In this document: in pieces, positions 28,057 to 35,658 of the stretch | Position numbering within the stretch: the first letter of the stretch is position 1 | How the letters are laid out: each line of letters begins with the position of its first letter | NCBI GenBank assembly: GCA_041658205.1 | Contig: JBBAAO010000002.1 | Span: 124,001-188,000 of the forward strand | Direction of reading: 5' to 3' | Length of the DNA: 64,000 bases | Source: Bacteroidota bacterium | Lineage (GTDB): Bacteria; Bacteroidota; Ignavibacteria; UBA10030; UBA8401 | The notes under the pieces: generated by a model | What the model was told of the DNA's origin: nothing | Databases searched by the model: none | What the model saw: the letters and a program-made list of their open reading frames with translations, nothing else | Program-made: the position numbers and the translations under genes

Positions 28057-28159
28057 TTTTTTTGTACCAAGCGTTCATTTCTTGACTTTGTAAGCGGAAT
28101 TGTGGAAATTCCCGCAGTTTATTTCCCACCATTCATATTCATTATTAAGGAGTTTTTCA

Positions 28160-28954
28160 ATGACGACAGAAGCCACCGCATCCAAAGGAGGATTGGAGTG
28201 GAAGTGGATCATTATCGGTATCATCGCCGGAACAGCGCTCTGCCTTTCTTTATTTCTTATGGTTGCAAAAACATTTCACCTTCCGTTGATTCCCACGTAT
28301 ATGTCGCTGCTTGGTTTTGTTGTGATGGGAATTATCATCGGATATAAGTCTGAGGGATATACTTTAAAAGAACCTGCGATTGGTGGATTTCTTACTTTGG
28401 CAATCACCGGTTTTACTCTATCAAGTGTGTTTAACTATTCTTTCTCCATGTCCGAAATGATCGGTGCCCCAATTCTTGGTTTGATCTTGGGATTAATTGG
28501 CGGATGGGTTGGCGAGCAGATCCAAATCACACCGGAAGAACTGGTAAAGGAACTTGAAGCTGACAAAAAAGGTGGATTACAGTGGGGTTGGATCATTGCC
28601 GGTACGGTCATTGCATTTATCTTTAATGCATTCTTTGTGATTGGCGGATTCGCACTTCTGAAATTCGGCATGGGCGGAATCGTCATGGCACTCGGCGCAA
28701 GTTTTCTGTTTGCCGGATTGCTTGTCGGTTATTTTTCTCCCGGAGTTACAATTATGGAAGCGGGTGTCTCCGGCGTTTTGAGTGTAATATTAAATGCACT
28801 CTTCCTCTATTCGTTCTCCTTGTTGATGATGGAAGAATCTGTTTATGTGCTTGAAGGACTTGCCGTCGGGTTTGTTCTTTCGTTGATTGGCGGATGGCTT
28901 GGCGAAAAGCTGCAAGCATTCATGGAAAACGACAGCGAACACGAACACATATAA
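28160..28954 (+). CDS. Internally duplicated membrane protein of unknown function
   Basis: 264 residues from the ATG at 28160, fixed by a strong AAGGAG site at 28147-28152. It consists of two similar halves, each opening with KGGL(E/Q)W-W-II-G (near residues 9 and 143) and closing with GGW(V/L)GE(Q/K)(I/L)Q, with four hydrophobic segments per half. The two halves suggest an inverted- or direct-repeat membrane fold such as a small channel or permease. I do not recognise a named family. It is a single gene followed by a terminator. Confidence 0.7.
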   Translation: MTTEATASKGGLEWKWIIIGIIAGTALCLSLFLMVAKTFHLPLIPTYMSLLGFVVMGIIIGYKSEGYTLKEPAIGGFLTLAITGFTLSSVFNYSFSMSEMIGAPILGLILGLIGGWVGEQIQITPEELVKELEADKKGGLQWGWIIAGTVIAFIFNAFFVIGGFALLKFGMGGIVMALGASFLFAGLLVGYFSPGVTIMEAGVSGVLSVILNALFLYSFSLLMMEESVYVLEGLAVGFVLSLIGGWLGEKLQAFMENDSEHEHI

Positions 28955-28978
28955 GATTTATTCTTTAGAGATATTGAG

Positions 28979-29007
28979 ATCCCCGAGATTTTTTCTTGGG
29001 GATTTTT
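28979..29007 (+). terminator. Intrinsic terminator
   Basis: atccccgag (28979-28987) pairs with cttggggat (28995-29003, one G-T wobble), followed by a T-run. It ends the membrane-protein transcript just before the response regulator promoter. Confidence 0.75.
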
Positions 29008-29015
29008 ATTTCTAC

Positions 29016-29049
29016 GTGATAATTTTGTGATACTTTTCGGGTAGTTTAT
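29016..29049 (+). promoter_or_regulatory. Response-regulator promoter sharing a 17-base motif with 32742-32775
   Basis: gtgataattttgtgata (29016-29032) contains two GTGATA direct repeats 11 bases apart, the layout of OmpR-family binding sites. After exactly nine bases comes TAGTTTAT (29042-29049), a -10/-7-like box. The same motif and spacing occur at 32742. If this is the promoter, transcription begins after 29049, which rules out the upstream ATG at 29048 and supports the start at 29072. Confidence 0.55.
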
Positions 29050-29071
29050 GTCTGATCAACAAAGGAAAATT

Positions 29072-29788
29072 ATGAGACACGTATTGGTTGTAGAAGACGA
29101 CAAAGACATCACCGAATTGCTGAATATCCATCTGAAAGATCTCGGATGCAAAGTAACAACGTCGCATGACGGTGAAAAAGGATATGCTCAGACGCAAAAA
29201 AATAAATTTGACCTGATCGTTCTCGATGTAATGCTCCCGAACATGGATGGACTTGAAATCTGTCGAAAAATCCGTGCAGATAAGAATAATACGCCGATTC
29301 TCATGCTTACCGCAAAATCGGAAGAGTTGGACAAAGTGCTCGGTCTTGAAGTTGGGGCAGATGATTATTTAACGAAACCGTTCAGCGTGCGCGAATTTAT
29401 TGCACGCGTAAAAGCGATTTTCCGTCGCGCAGAAGCGATGCAGAATGAAACCGCATCTGCAGAGAAAGCCGCCTATATTGTTTTTGAAGATGTTGAGATC
29501 GATCGTGAACGGAGAAAAGTACAGCTGAAAGGAAAGCGTCTTGATCTCACCGCAAAGGAATTTGATCTGCTGCTGCTGTTTGCCGCTCATCCCGGTAAGA
29601 CGTATACGCGCGAGCAGTTATTGGAACTGGTGTGGGGATATCAATTTAACGGATATGATCACACAGTAAATTCACATATCAATCGTCTTCGTTCTAAGAT
29701 AGAAGAGGATATGTCCAAACCAAAATATATTCTCACTGCTTGGGGAGTTGGTTATCGTTTTGCAGAGTTAGAAGAAGTAGAAGGGTAA
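29072..29788 (+). CDS. OmpR/PhoB-family response regulator
   Basis: 238 residues. Receiver domain with acidic pocket E8-D9-D10 and phosphoacceptor D52 (IVLDVMLPNMDG), conserved T and K (LTAK, DDYLTKPF), then a winged-helix output domain (DLTAKEFDLLLLFAAHPGKTYTREQL, YDHTVNSHINRLRSKIE). ATG 29072 has an AAAGGAAA site; an in-frame ATG at 29048 overlaps the promoter box. The cognate kinase follows 20 bases downstream. The shared promoter motif suggests autoregulation and control of the heme lipoprotein gene at 32810. Confidence 0.95.
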   Translation: MRHVLVVEDDKDITELLNIHLKDLGCKVTTSHDGEKGYAQTQKNKFDLIVLDVMLPNMDGLEICRKIRADKNNTPILMLTAKSEELDKVLGLEVGADDYLTKPFSVREFIARVKAIFRRAEAMQNETASAEKAAYIVFEDVEIDRERRKVQLKGKRLDLTAKEFDLLLLFAAHPGKTYTREQLLELVWGYQFNGYDHTVNSHINRLRSKIEEDMSKPKYILTAWGVGYRFAELEEVEG

Positions 29789-29808
29789 ATCATTCGGTAC
29801 GGAAATTC

Positions 29809-31278
29809 ATGAAAAAATTCTTTCGATCACTATATTGGAAAATATCAGCAACATTCCTGGCGATTCTTATCGTACTTTCAGCAGTCTATATCTACATTAT
29901 CGTATTTTCTGCAGAGATGTATTTTCAGGAAGCAAATCAGCGGTTAAGCAATCCCATTGCTAGACGCCTTCTGGCTCATTACCAACCGGTGGTGGAGCAT
30001 CGATTAGATTCAACTCGATTAGAAGAGATTTTTACTACTCAAAAGTTGTTTAACCCCAGTATCGAAGTATATGTTCTAGATTCTACGGGGAAAGTTCTCT
30101 CCCATTGCCCTACCAATACCAAAGTCTGCCGGATGAATGTCTCTATTCTGCCAGTGAAGAAATTTGTGATGGAGAAAATGCCATCGTTTCTCACCGGGGA
30201 CGATCCCAAATATTGGGTGGGAGAAAAGACCTTCTCCGCAGCGGAAATTAAAGATGGTAAAACGACAATTGGTTATCTGTATGTAATTCTCGGAAGCGAA
30301 GAGTTCGACAATAATTTTAAAATGCTTGCGGGGAGTTATATCCTAAGCATTGGTACGCGATCCATGACGATTACATTATTTGCGGCAGCAATCATTGGAC
30401 TGATCGCGTTGCTATTTATTACTAAAAATCTTCGCATAATTGTTCAGACCGTTCGGGATTTTCAAAGCGGTAACCATCAAGCAAGGATTAAACTTTCATC
30501 AACCGGAGAAATGAACGAGTTGGCAACATCGTTTAACGAAATGGCCGATACGATTGTCCGCAACATTGAAGAGATCAAAACCATGGACAATCTTCGCCGT
30601 GAACTTGTTGCGAATGTCTCGCATGATTTGCGCACACCGCTGGCAACAATTCATGGATATATTGAAACACTTCTGATTAAATCGGAGTCACTTAATAAAG
30701 AAGAGCGTGAAAAATATCTCAAAACAGTGCTCACGTCAACAGATCGATTAAAAAATCTTGTGGAAGAATTGTTTGAACTTTCCAAGCTTGAAGCAAAACA
30801 GACAAAGCCGAATCCTGAACCATTCTCAATTACAGAACTTGTACAGGATATCGGGCATAAATATTTCATTATTGCGGAGAAAAAGGGGATTCAATTCCAA
30901 TGCTTACTTCCGCGCGACCTGCCGCTGATCGTCGCCGACATAGCGTTAATCGACAGAGTCATTCAAAATTTAGTAGATAACGCCATCAAGTTCACCCCGT
31001 CCGGCGGAACGGTAAAGATTGAATTACAAAAACACTTTAATATTGTCAACGTGAGTATTGCTGATACAGGAGAGGGTATTGCTGATGAAGATATTCCCCA
31101 CATTTTTGATCGGTACAATAAGGGGAGTCAAAAAAATATGTTCCAAAATGACGGCGCGGGGCTTGGCTTGGCGATTGTGAAGAAGATTCTTGAAGTACAC
31201 GATCTTTCGATATCTGTATCAAGCAAACAACATGAAGGAACCGCATTCTCATTTCAATTACCAGTCTATTCGCTCTGA
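29809..31278 (+). CDS. Sensor histidine kinase (HAMP, HisKA, HATPase)
   Basis: 489 residues from the ATG at 29809. TM1 lies at about 10-32, a periplasmic sensor region at about 33-180 contains two cysteines (SHCPTNTKVCRM), TM2 at about 180-205, then HAMP, the dimerisation domain with phospho-histidine H272 (NVSHDLRTPL), and the ATP-binding domain with N box NLVDNAIKFTPSGG, DTGEGI and GAGLGLAI. It partners the response regulator upstream. The Cys pair in the sensor region could bind metal or respond to redox, which is only a suggestion. Confidence 0.95.
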   Translation: MKKFFRSLYWKISATFLAILIVLSAVYIYIIVFSAEMYFQEANQRLSNPIARRLLAHYQPVVEHRLDSTRLEEIFTTQKLFNPSIEVYVLDSTGKVLSHCPTNTKVCRMNVSILPVKKFVMEKMPSFLTGDDPKYWVGEKTFSAAEIKDGKTTIGYLYVILGSEEFDNNFKMLAGSYILSIGTRSMTITLFAAAIIGLIALLFITKNLRIIVQTVRDFQSGNHQARIKLSSTGEMNELATSFNEMADTIVRNIEEIKTMDNLRRELVANVSHDLRTPLATIHGYIETLLIKSESLNKEEREKYLKTVLTSTDRLKNLVEELFELSKLEAKQTKPNPEPFSITELVQDIGHKYFIIAEKKGIQFQCLLPRDLPLIVADIALIDRVIQNLVDNAIKFTPSGGTVKIELQKHFNIVNVSIADTGEGIADEDIPHIFDRYNKGSQKNMFQNDGAGLGLAIVKKILEVHDLSISVSSKQHEGTAFSFQLPVYSL

Positions 31279-31389
31279 AATATGCTATCAGCATCTTCTT
31301 CTGTACACCATCGTTGGTTGTAATTATTCGTGAGTTTTTCTACCTTAAACAGATAACTTCTTTGATGCAATAACTCCATACGCAAAACC

Positions 31390-31953
31390 ATGCACACAAA
31401 GATTCTTGAAACATGGGTAAAACAATATACAAGCGATCTCTTTAATTGGGCATACTATAAAACATCCGATTATCAGTCGGCAGAAGATCTGGTTCAGGAA
31501 ACATTTCTTGTTGCCGCAGAAAAAATGCACAACTTCCGAAATGAAAGCCAACCCCGCACTTGGCTTTTTGGAATCCTGAAAAATAAAATCGCAGAATATT
31601 TTAGAATAAAATCGAAAACCCCACAGGTTCATCCGAACAACAAAGAGTCATTTGATCGGTTTTTTAATATGTCGGATGGTTGGAATAAAGAATCTCTGCC
31701 ACACGAGTGGAACTTCAGTGAAGAACAACTGTTTGATAATACCGATTTCAATCAGATTTTCGAACAGTGCATGAAGAAGCTTCCTGTGCAATGGTTTGCG
31801 TGCATTTCTATGAAATATCTTGAAGAAAAAAATCCAAAAATAGTTTGTCAGGAATTGGAAATTTCCACTACTAATTATTGGCAAATTATTCACCGCGCTA
31901 AACTGCAATTACGTGAGTGTCTTGAACACCATTGGTTTAACAAGCAAAGATGA
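31390..31953 (+). CDS. ECF-type RNA polymerase sigma factor
   Basis: 187 residues with sigma region 2 (DYQSAEDLVQETFLVAAEKMHNFR, WLFGILKNKIAEYFR) and region 4 (KLPVQWFACISMKYLEEKNPKIVCQELEIS). The region 2-4 linker is longer than average (about residues 75-125). It overlaps the next gene, a zinc-finger anti-sigma factor, by four bases (ATGA). ECF sigma factors of this type commonly control stress operons; its position ahead of the bufferin-like genes suggests those are its regulon. Confidence 0.92.
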   Translation: MHTKILETWVKQYTSDLFNWAYYKTSDYQSAEDLVQETFLVAAEKMHNFRNESQPRTWLFGILKNKIAEYFRIKSKTPQVHPNNKESFDRFFNMSDGWNKESLPHEWNFSEEQLFDNTDFNQIFEQCMKKLPVQWFACISMKYLEEKNPKIVCQELEISTTNYWQIIHRAKLQLRECLEHHWFNKQR

Positions 31954-32222
31954 TGATGAAATCCTTAATGATATCGTGTAAAAAAGCAACAGAGTTGATT
32001 GAGAAAAAAACCGTTGTAGGACTTTCGCTCTCCGAAACGATGCAACTGCGTATGCATACCGCCATGTGTAGCGCCTGCACCAATTATCAAAAACAATCAT
32101 TATTCATTGATCATCTTCTGAAACGATCATCCAACCAGGAAATACCTGCAATAAATCCTTCTCATCACGCAGACCGTATTAATACCTTGATCGAGAAAAT
32201 ATTAAAGAAAAAAAGTTCGTAA
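31950..32222 (+). CDS. Zinc-finger anti-sigma factor (ZAS-like)
   Basis: 90-residue soluble protein overlapping the sigma gene by four bases. It carries the H-x3-C-x2-C motif of zinc-binding anti-sigma domains (HTAMCSACTNYQ, about residues 31-42) preceded by a conserved Cys (ISCKKATELIEKK). It lacks a membrane segment, so it is a cytosolic redox- or metal-sensing type comparable to small RsrA/ChrR-like proteins. It probably holds the sigma factor inactive until the zinc site is disturbed. Confidence 0.85.
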   Translation: MMMKSLMISCKKATELIEKKTVVGLSLSETMQLRMHTAMCSACTNYQKQSLFIDHLLKRSSNQEIPAINPSHHADRINTLIEKILKKKSS

Positions 32223-32300
32223 ATCTTTGTCAGGAATCCATCGTTCTCCCTACTAATTAGTTGTAATTAATATTTTTTCACCTTTTAGTAAGGAGTTACC

Positions 32301-32726
32301 ATGAATAGTTCCCTTCAGAAAACCGTTATTGCAGGTGTTGCAGCAACCGCAATTATGACCATAGTGATGTATCTCGCTCCATTGATGGGTCTCCCCGAAA
32401 TGAATGCAGCTGCAATGCTCTCCGGAATGACCGGACTTCCTATTGCCTTTGGATGGGCGATGCATTTTATGATCGGTATCGTGTTTGCGATGAGTTATAC
32501 GTTTCTCTTTTTAACTAACCTCAAGATCAAAAACGTCATTGTCAAAGGGGCGGCGTTTGGATTTGCTGCGTTCATTGTTGCGCAAATTGCGATGGTGATG
32601 ATGAGCATTGTTCTGGGACCGATGCCGGCACCGGAAGGCGGAATGATACCGATGATGATTGGAAGCATTATCGGTCATGTGATGTACGGAATTCCCGTTG
32701 CACTTATTGTAAAACCGCAACAATAA
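32301..32726 (+). CDS. Four-TM membrane protein, DUF6789-like
   Basis: 141 residues, four hydrophobic helices, methionine-rich (MNAAAMLSGMTG, MPAPEGGMIPMMIG). A strong AAGGAG ribosome site at 32291-32296 fixes the start. The pattern resembles DUF6789-family proteins of unknown function. Its place between the sigma pair and the metal-related genes hints at a metal or redox stress role; the Met-rich loops could bind copper, which is inference. Confidence 0.7.
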   Translation: MNSSLQKTVIAGVAATAIMTIVMYLAPLMGLPEMNAAAMLSGMTGLPIAFGWAMHFMIGIVFAMSYTFLFLTNLKIKNVIVKGAAFGFAAFIVAQIAMVMMSIVLGPMPAPEGGMIPMMIGSIIGHVMYGIPVALIVKPQQ

Positions 32727-32741
32727 TCATTTTATCTCTCT

Positions 32742-32775
32742 GTGATAATTTTGTGATAGGTTCGGTGTATTTTCT
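32742..32775 (+). promoter_or_regulatory. Promoter of the heme lipoprotein gene, motif shared with 29016-29049
   Basis: gtgataattttgtgata (32742-32758), identical over 17 bases to 29016-29032, then nine bases and TATTTTCT (32768-32775). The matching spacing in two otherwise unrelated promoters supports a common regulator, most simply the OmpR-type protein at 29072. Confidence 0.55.
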
Positions 32776-32809
32776 ACTGTTAATATATCATCAACAATCG
32801 TAAAGGATT

Positions 32810-33328
32810 ATGAAAAATTTATTGTTCAGTTTCTTAATTATTATTTTTGCAGCAGGATGTACAGAGGAAAGTTCACCGACGACAACGACCAGTGATAAAA
32901 CAGTAACGGTTTCCGATGCACAGTTATATCAAATGGCAACATCAACAGCGAAAGCTGCTTATTTTAAAAATTCAACTGACACCATTCCGGGAAACAGCGG
33001 AGCCGCTCATGCGGGAAAAATTCTTGTCTGGTATAATGCAAAAGCAAAAGATCAGCTTGATGCACAAGGGAAAGTGAAACCATCCCCCACATTTTCCGAC
33101 TCGTCGTTGATTGTAAAGGAAATATTCAACGCAAGCGGGGCTCGGCAATATATCGCGATCATGTTTAAGCTTTCGACAGCATCGAACAAAGGTCCGGGTG
33201 ACTGGGTATGGGCTGAACTTGAATCGAATGGCCAGCCTTTTATGTCTGCAAACGATAAAGGGGCAGGATGTGCCGGATGTCACTCTTCCGGTGTTGGTTA
33301 TACAAGAATGAATGATACGCATCCTTAA
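32810..33328 (+). CDS. Cytochrome P460-like heme lipoprotein
   Basis: 172 residues: signal peptide with lipobox (FAAGC, C17), then a domain ending in a c-type heme site CAGCH (C154-H158) with the flanking GAGCAGCHSSGVGYTRMND typical of cytochrome P460-family proteins. These are small monoheme proteins that oxidise hydroxylamine or NO, or act as electron carriers. WVWAELESNGQPFM and KEIFNASGARQY also fit the family. It is followed by its own terminator and preceded by the shared regulatory motif, so it is a separately controlled member of this cluster. Confidence 0.82.
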   Translation: MKNLLFSFLIIIFAAGCTEESSPTTTTSDKTVTVSDAQLYQMATSTAKAAYFKNSTDTIPGNSGAAHAGKILVWYNAKAKDQLDAQGKVKPSPTFSDSSLIVKEIFNASGARQYIAIMFKLSTASNKGPGDWVWAELESNGQPFMSANDKGAGCAGCHSSGVGYTRMNDTHP

Positions 33329-33342
33329 TCAGGATGCATTTT
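33319..33342 (+). terminator. Intrinsic terminator overlapping the stop of the heme lipoprotein gene
   Basis: gcatcct (33319-33325), loop taatc containing the stop codon, aggatgc (33331-33337), then attttct. It separates the heme gene from the RiPP operon. Confidence 0.7.
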
Positions 33343-33343
33343 C

Positions 33344-33372
33344 TTGACATTCTGTTTTTACAAGGATATATT
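33344..33372 (+). promoter_or_regulatory. Sigma70-type promoter for the RiPP operon
   Basis: TTGACA (33344-33349), exactly 17 bases, TATATT (33367-33372): a near-consensus promoter 76 bases upstream of the precursor ATG, leaving a leader long enough for regulation. Confidence 0.65.
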
Positions 33373-33448
33373 TCGGCACAAATTCAGACAACGACCTCCG
33401 ATTTACATTAATTCACGTTTTTCACAAACCACAACGTAAGGAGTTTTT

Positions 33449-33766
33449 ATGAAACCAAACAAATTTTCCAATCTTTTGATGACCGCTGCTGTTGCAGGAT
33501 TGTTAAGCGGTTCAATTGCCAATGCACAGGATAAAGCATCGGCAAAAGAAACAACCAAAAAAGAAGTAAAGAAAGATGGTTGCAGCGGCAAAGATGGCTG
33601 CAAAGGGAAAGATATGAAGAAGGGGAAAGATGGTTGTAAGGGAAAAGACGGCTGCAAAGGGAAAGATAAAGCAAAAGGAAAAGATGGCTGCAGCGGTAAA
33701 GACGGTTGCAATGGCCACGACGAAAAGAAAGAAGAAGTAAAAACAGACGAAAAGAAACCGAACTAA
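33449..33766 (+). CDS. Bufferin/HvfA-like RiPP precursor with three 18-residue Cys repeats
   Basis: 105 residues. A Sec signal peptide (cleavage predicted after A26, SIANA-Q) is followed by a Lys/Gly/Asp-rich tail with six cysteines at 45, 51, 63, 69, 81 and 87. These fall in three tandem 18-residue units from residue 43, each with the form DGC-x-GKDGC-x-G plus a Lys-rich spacer (DNA units of 54 bases from 33575). Known precursors of MNIO enzymes (bufferins, HvfA) are exported, Cys-rich, and have cysteines turned into thiooxazole or oxazolone/thioamide groups that bind copper. Location directly before the MNIO gene supports the call. A GGAGTTTTT ribosome region precedes the ATG. Confidence 0.85.
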   Translation: MKPNKFSNLLMTAAVAGLLSGSIANAQDKASAKETTKKEVKKDGCSGKDGCKGKDMKKGKDGCKGKDGCKGKDKAKGKDGCSGKDGCNGHDEKKEEVKTDEKKPN

Positions 33767-33788
33767 TTATTTTTCTTAGTGTTTCAAT

Positions 33789-33814
33789 CGCGGATCTGTT
33801 TACACGGATCCGCG
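33789..33814 (+). terminator. Hairpin between precursor and MNIO genes
   Basis: cgcggatc (33789-33796) with its exact complement gatccgcg (33807-33814), followed by a U-rich but interrupted tract (gttctatttta). It probably acts as a leaky terminator or stabilising 3' end giving more precursor than enzyme mRNA. Confidence 0.5.
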
Positions 33815-33837
33815 GTTCTATTTTAACATTACATTCT

Positions 33838-34773
33838 ATGACCCCAAACAAGTGGAACATACCTGATTTTGGATTCGGCGTCGGTTTGCGCAGCGTTCAC
33901 TATAATCATATTCTTGAGCACAATCCGAAGGTGGACTGGTTCGAAGTTATTTCGGAAACGTATCTCGAATCAGGCGGGCGGACTAAATATGTTCTGGATA
34001 AAGTTGCAGAATGTTATCCGATCGTGCTCCATGGTGTGTCTCTTTCCATCGGCAGCAGCGATCCAGTGAATGTTGAATATTTAAAATTATTGAAAGCACT
34101 TGCCGACCGCGTAAAATCCCCCTACATCTCGGATCATCTCTGTTGGACGGGTGTGAATGCACATAATGTTCATGATCTGTTGCCGATTCCCTACACGGAA
34201 GAATCGTTGAAGCATATTGTGAATAAAGCAAAGTTTGTGATGGAATTTATGGAGCGCCCTCTTGTGCTGGAAAATGTCTCCACCTATGCGCAGTTCACTT
34301 CGTCGACGATGAGCGAATGGGATTTTCATGCTCGTCTTATGGAAGAATCACAGTGCGGAATGTTAATGGATGTGAACAATATTTATGTCAGCGCATATAA
34401 TCACGATTTTGATGCAAAAGAATTTATCGACCGCATCGATCCGTCACTTGTCTGTCAGTATCATCTTGCAGGTCACACAAATAAAGGAACACATCTGCTT
34501 GATACACACAACGATCATGTTATTGATGAGGTTTGGGAATTATACAGGTATGCGTATCAACGCACCGGCGGACGAAATACATTGCTGGAATGGGATGAAG
34601 ATATTCCTGAATTTGTTGTTGTACATGAAGAAGCACTAAAAGCCAAGAAGTATCGAAATGAAAAAATCGATCCATTGGCTTTTAAGCCTGCCAAGCCAAC
34701 TGTTGCTCCAAAAATGCGATTAACGCCGTTGGAAAAGAATGAATTGGTAAACTCAACGAGCCATAAGTTATAA
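33838..34773 (+). CDS. MNIO-family (DUF692) iron oxidase, BufB/HvfB-like
   Basis: 311-residue TIM-barrel multinuclear non-heme iron oxidase predicted to modify the cysteines of the upstream precursor. Start at the ATG 33838 (MTPNKWNIPDFGFGVGLR); an upstream in-frame extension would overlap the precursor gene. Metal-ligand-bearing blocks of DUF692 are present in order: VGLRSVHYNHILE, LHGVSLSIG, SDHLCW, LVLENVS, DVNNIYVSAYNH, YHLAGH, DTHNDHV and EWDEDIP. Only four bases separate it from the bufC-like gene. Confidence 0.93.
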   Translation: MTPNKWNIPDFGFGVGLRSVHYNHILEHNPKVDWFEVISETYLESGGRTKYVLDKVAECYPIVLHGVSLSIGSSDPVNVEYLKLLKALADRVKSPYISDHLCWTGVNAHNVHDLLPIPYTEESLKHIVNKAKFVMEFMERPLVLENVSTYAQFTSSTMSEWDFHARLMEESQCGMLMDVNNIYVSAYNHDFDAKEFIDRIDPSLVCQYHLAGHTNKGTHLLDTHNDHVIDEVWELYRYAYQRTGGRNTLLEWDEDIPEFVVVHEEALKAKKYRNEKIDPLAFKPAKPTVAPKMRLTPLEKNELVNSTSHKL

Positions 34774-34777
34774 TGCT

Positions 34778-35623
34778 ATGAAATCAGAAGTACCGCTTAA
34801 TACATTACAGCGATGGATGCAAAGCGTCATTGAACATCCGGGCTCAAACGAAGAAGCATGGAAATCCGAGCAGGCGGAGAGAGAACTGCCATTTGAAGAC
34901 GCGTATGCCGGCGTGAAACCTTCCAAGTCTCTTTCGCCGATGGATCGAATTGGAATCTATCGACGCATGTTTTTTTTACGGATGACCGAATCGATGGCGA
35001 TTGATTATCCTGGGGTAAAACATTTTTTCGGTGAAGAGGAATTTGATCGTTTAGTTGCGGAAGAATATGTGCACCGATTTCCATCCAAAAGTTACACGCT
35101 TAATCATCTTGGGAGGTTTTTTCCGCAGTTTTTTAAGGAATCGAAACTTGCAGAAAAAGAATTCCTTACCGATCTCGCACGTTTGGAGCTTTCCATCACC
35201 AACAATCTTGAAGCGGAAGAAAAACCGATTCTAACACAGCAACAGATTGCCGCAGTGCCGCAGGAACAGTGGGAAAAAGTACGATTAATTCCTATTGCTG
35301 CGTTGGAATTATTGGAATGTAATTACAATGTTTGTTCCTATCTCACTGCGGTGAATGAAGAATCACCAATCCCAGCGGTGAAAAAAGAGCGGTCGTTTGT
35401 TGTTGTATACCGCAACAACTATCGTACATATTGGGAAGAGCTTTCGGAGCACCAATTTGTTTTATTGTCTTCGCTTACGTCCGGAACACTCTTTGGAGAA
35501 TCAATTGCCCTTCTTGCAGATCGTTTCCCCTCGGACGAGAGAGAGCTTCAGACGAATTTGTTTGAATGGTTTAATGAATGGGTGAGCAACGGATATTTTT
35601 CTTCCATCGAGCACACTACGTAA
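34778..35623 (+). CDS. MNIO partner protein, BufC/HvfC-like (DUF2063)
   Basis: 281-residue partner of the MNIO enzyme. The N-terminal helical DUF2063 domain is recognisable: LQRWMQSVIEH, GIYRRMFFLRMTESMAIDYPGVKHFFGEEEFDRL and EYVHRFPSKSYTLNHLGRFFPQFF. In characterised systems this protein recruits the precursor leader to the oxidase. The C-terminal half is less conserved, with a small winged-helix-like end. Operon position immediately after the MNIO gene is diagnostic. Confidence 0.9.
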   Translation: MKSEVPLNTLQRWMQSVIEHPGSNEEAWKSEQAERELPFEDAYAGVKPSKSLSPMDRIGIYRRMFFLRMTESMAIDYPGVKHFFGEEEFDRLVAEEYVHRFPSKSYTLNHLGRFFPQFFKESKLAEKEFLTDLARLELSITNNLEAEEKPILTQQQIAAVPQEQWEKVRLIPIAALELLECNYNVCSYLTAVNEESPIPAVKKERSFVVVYRNNYRTYWEELSEHQFVLLSSLTSGTLFGESIALLADRFPSDERELQTNLFEWFNEWVSNGYFSSIEHTT

Positions 35624-35658
35624 CGAACAATCCCCACACAAAAAGAAATATACAATAC

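Noticed and set aside
29048..29071. Upstream ATG for the response regulator
   Set aside because: It overlaps the -10-like box of the shared promoter and lacks a good ribosome site; ATG 29072 matches the family start.
31300..32300. Shared gttgtaatta and ccatcgtt words upstream of the sigma and DUF6789-like genes as an ECF autoregulatory promoter
   Set aside because: Spacing between the words differs in the two places, so the match is too weak to call.
33575..33736. Possible CRISPR-like array (54-base tandem units)
   Set aside because: Units are in-frame protein repeats of the precursor without spacers.
33403..33860. Minus-strand Pro/Phe/Leu-rich frames over the RiPP precursor
   Set aside because: They are antisense shadows of the Lys/Gly/Cys repeats and show no independent signals.
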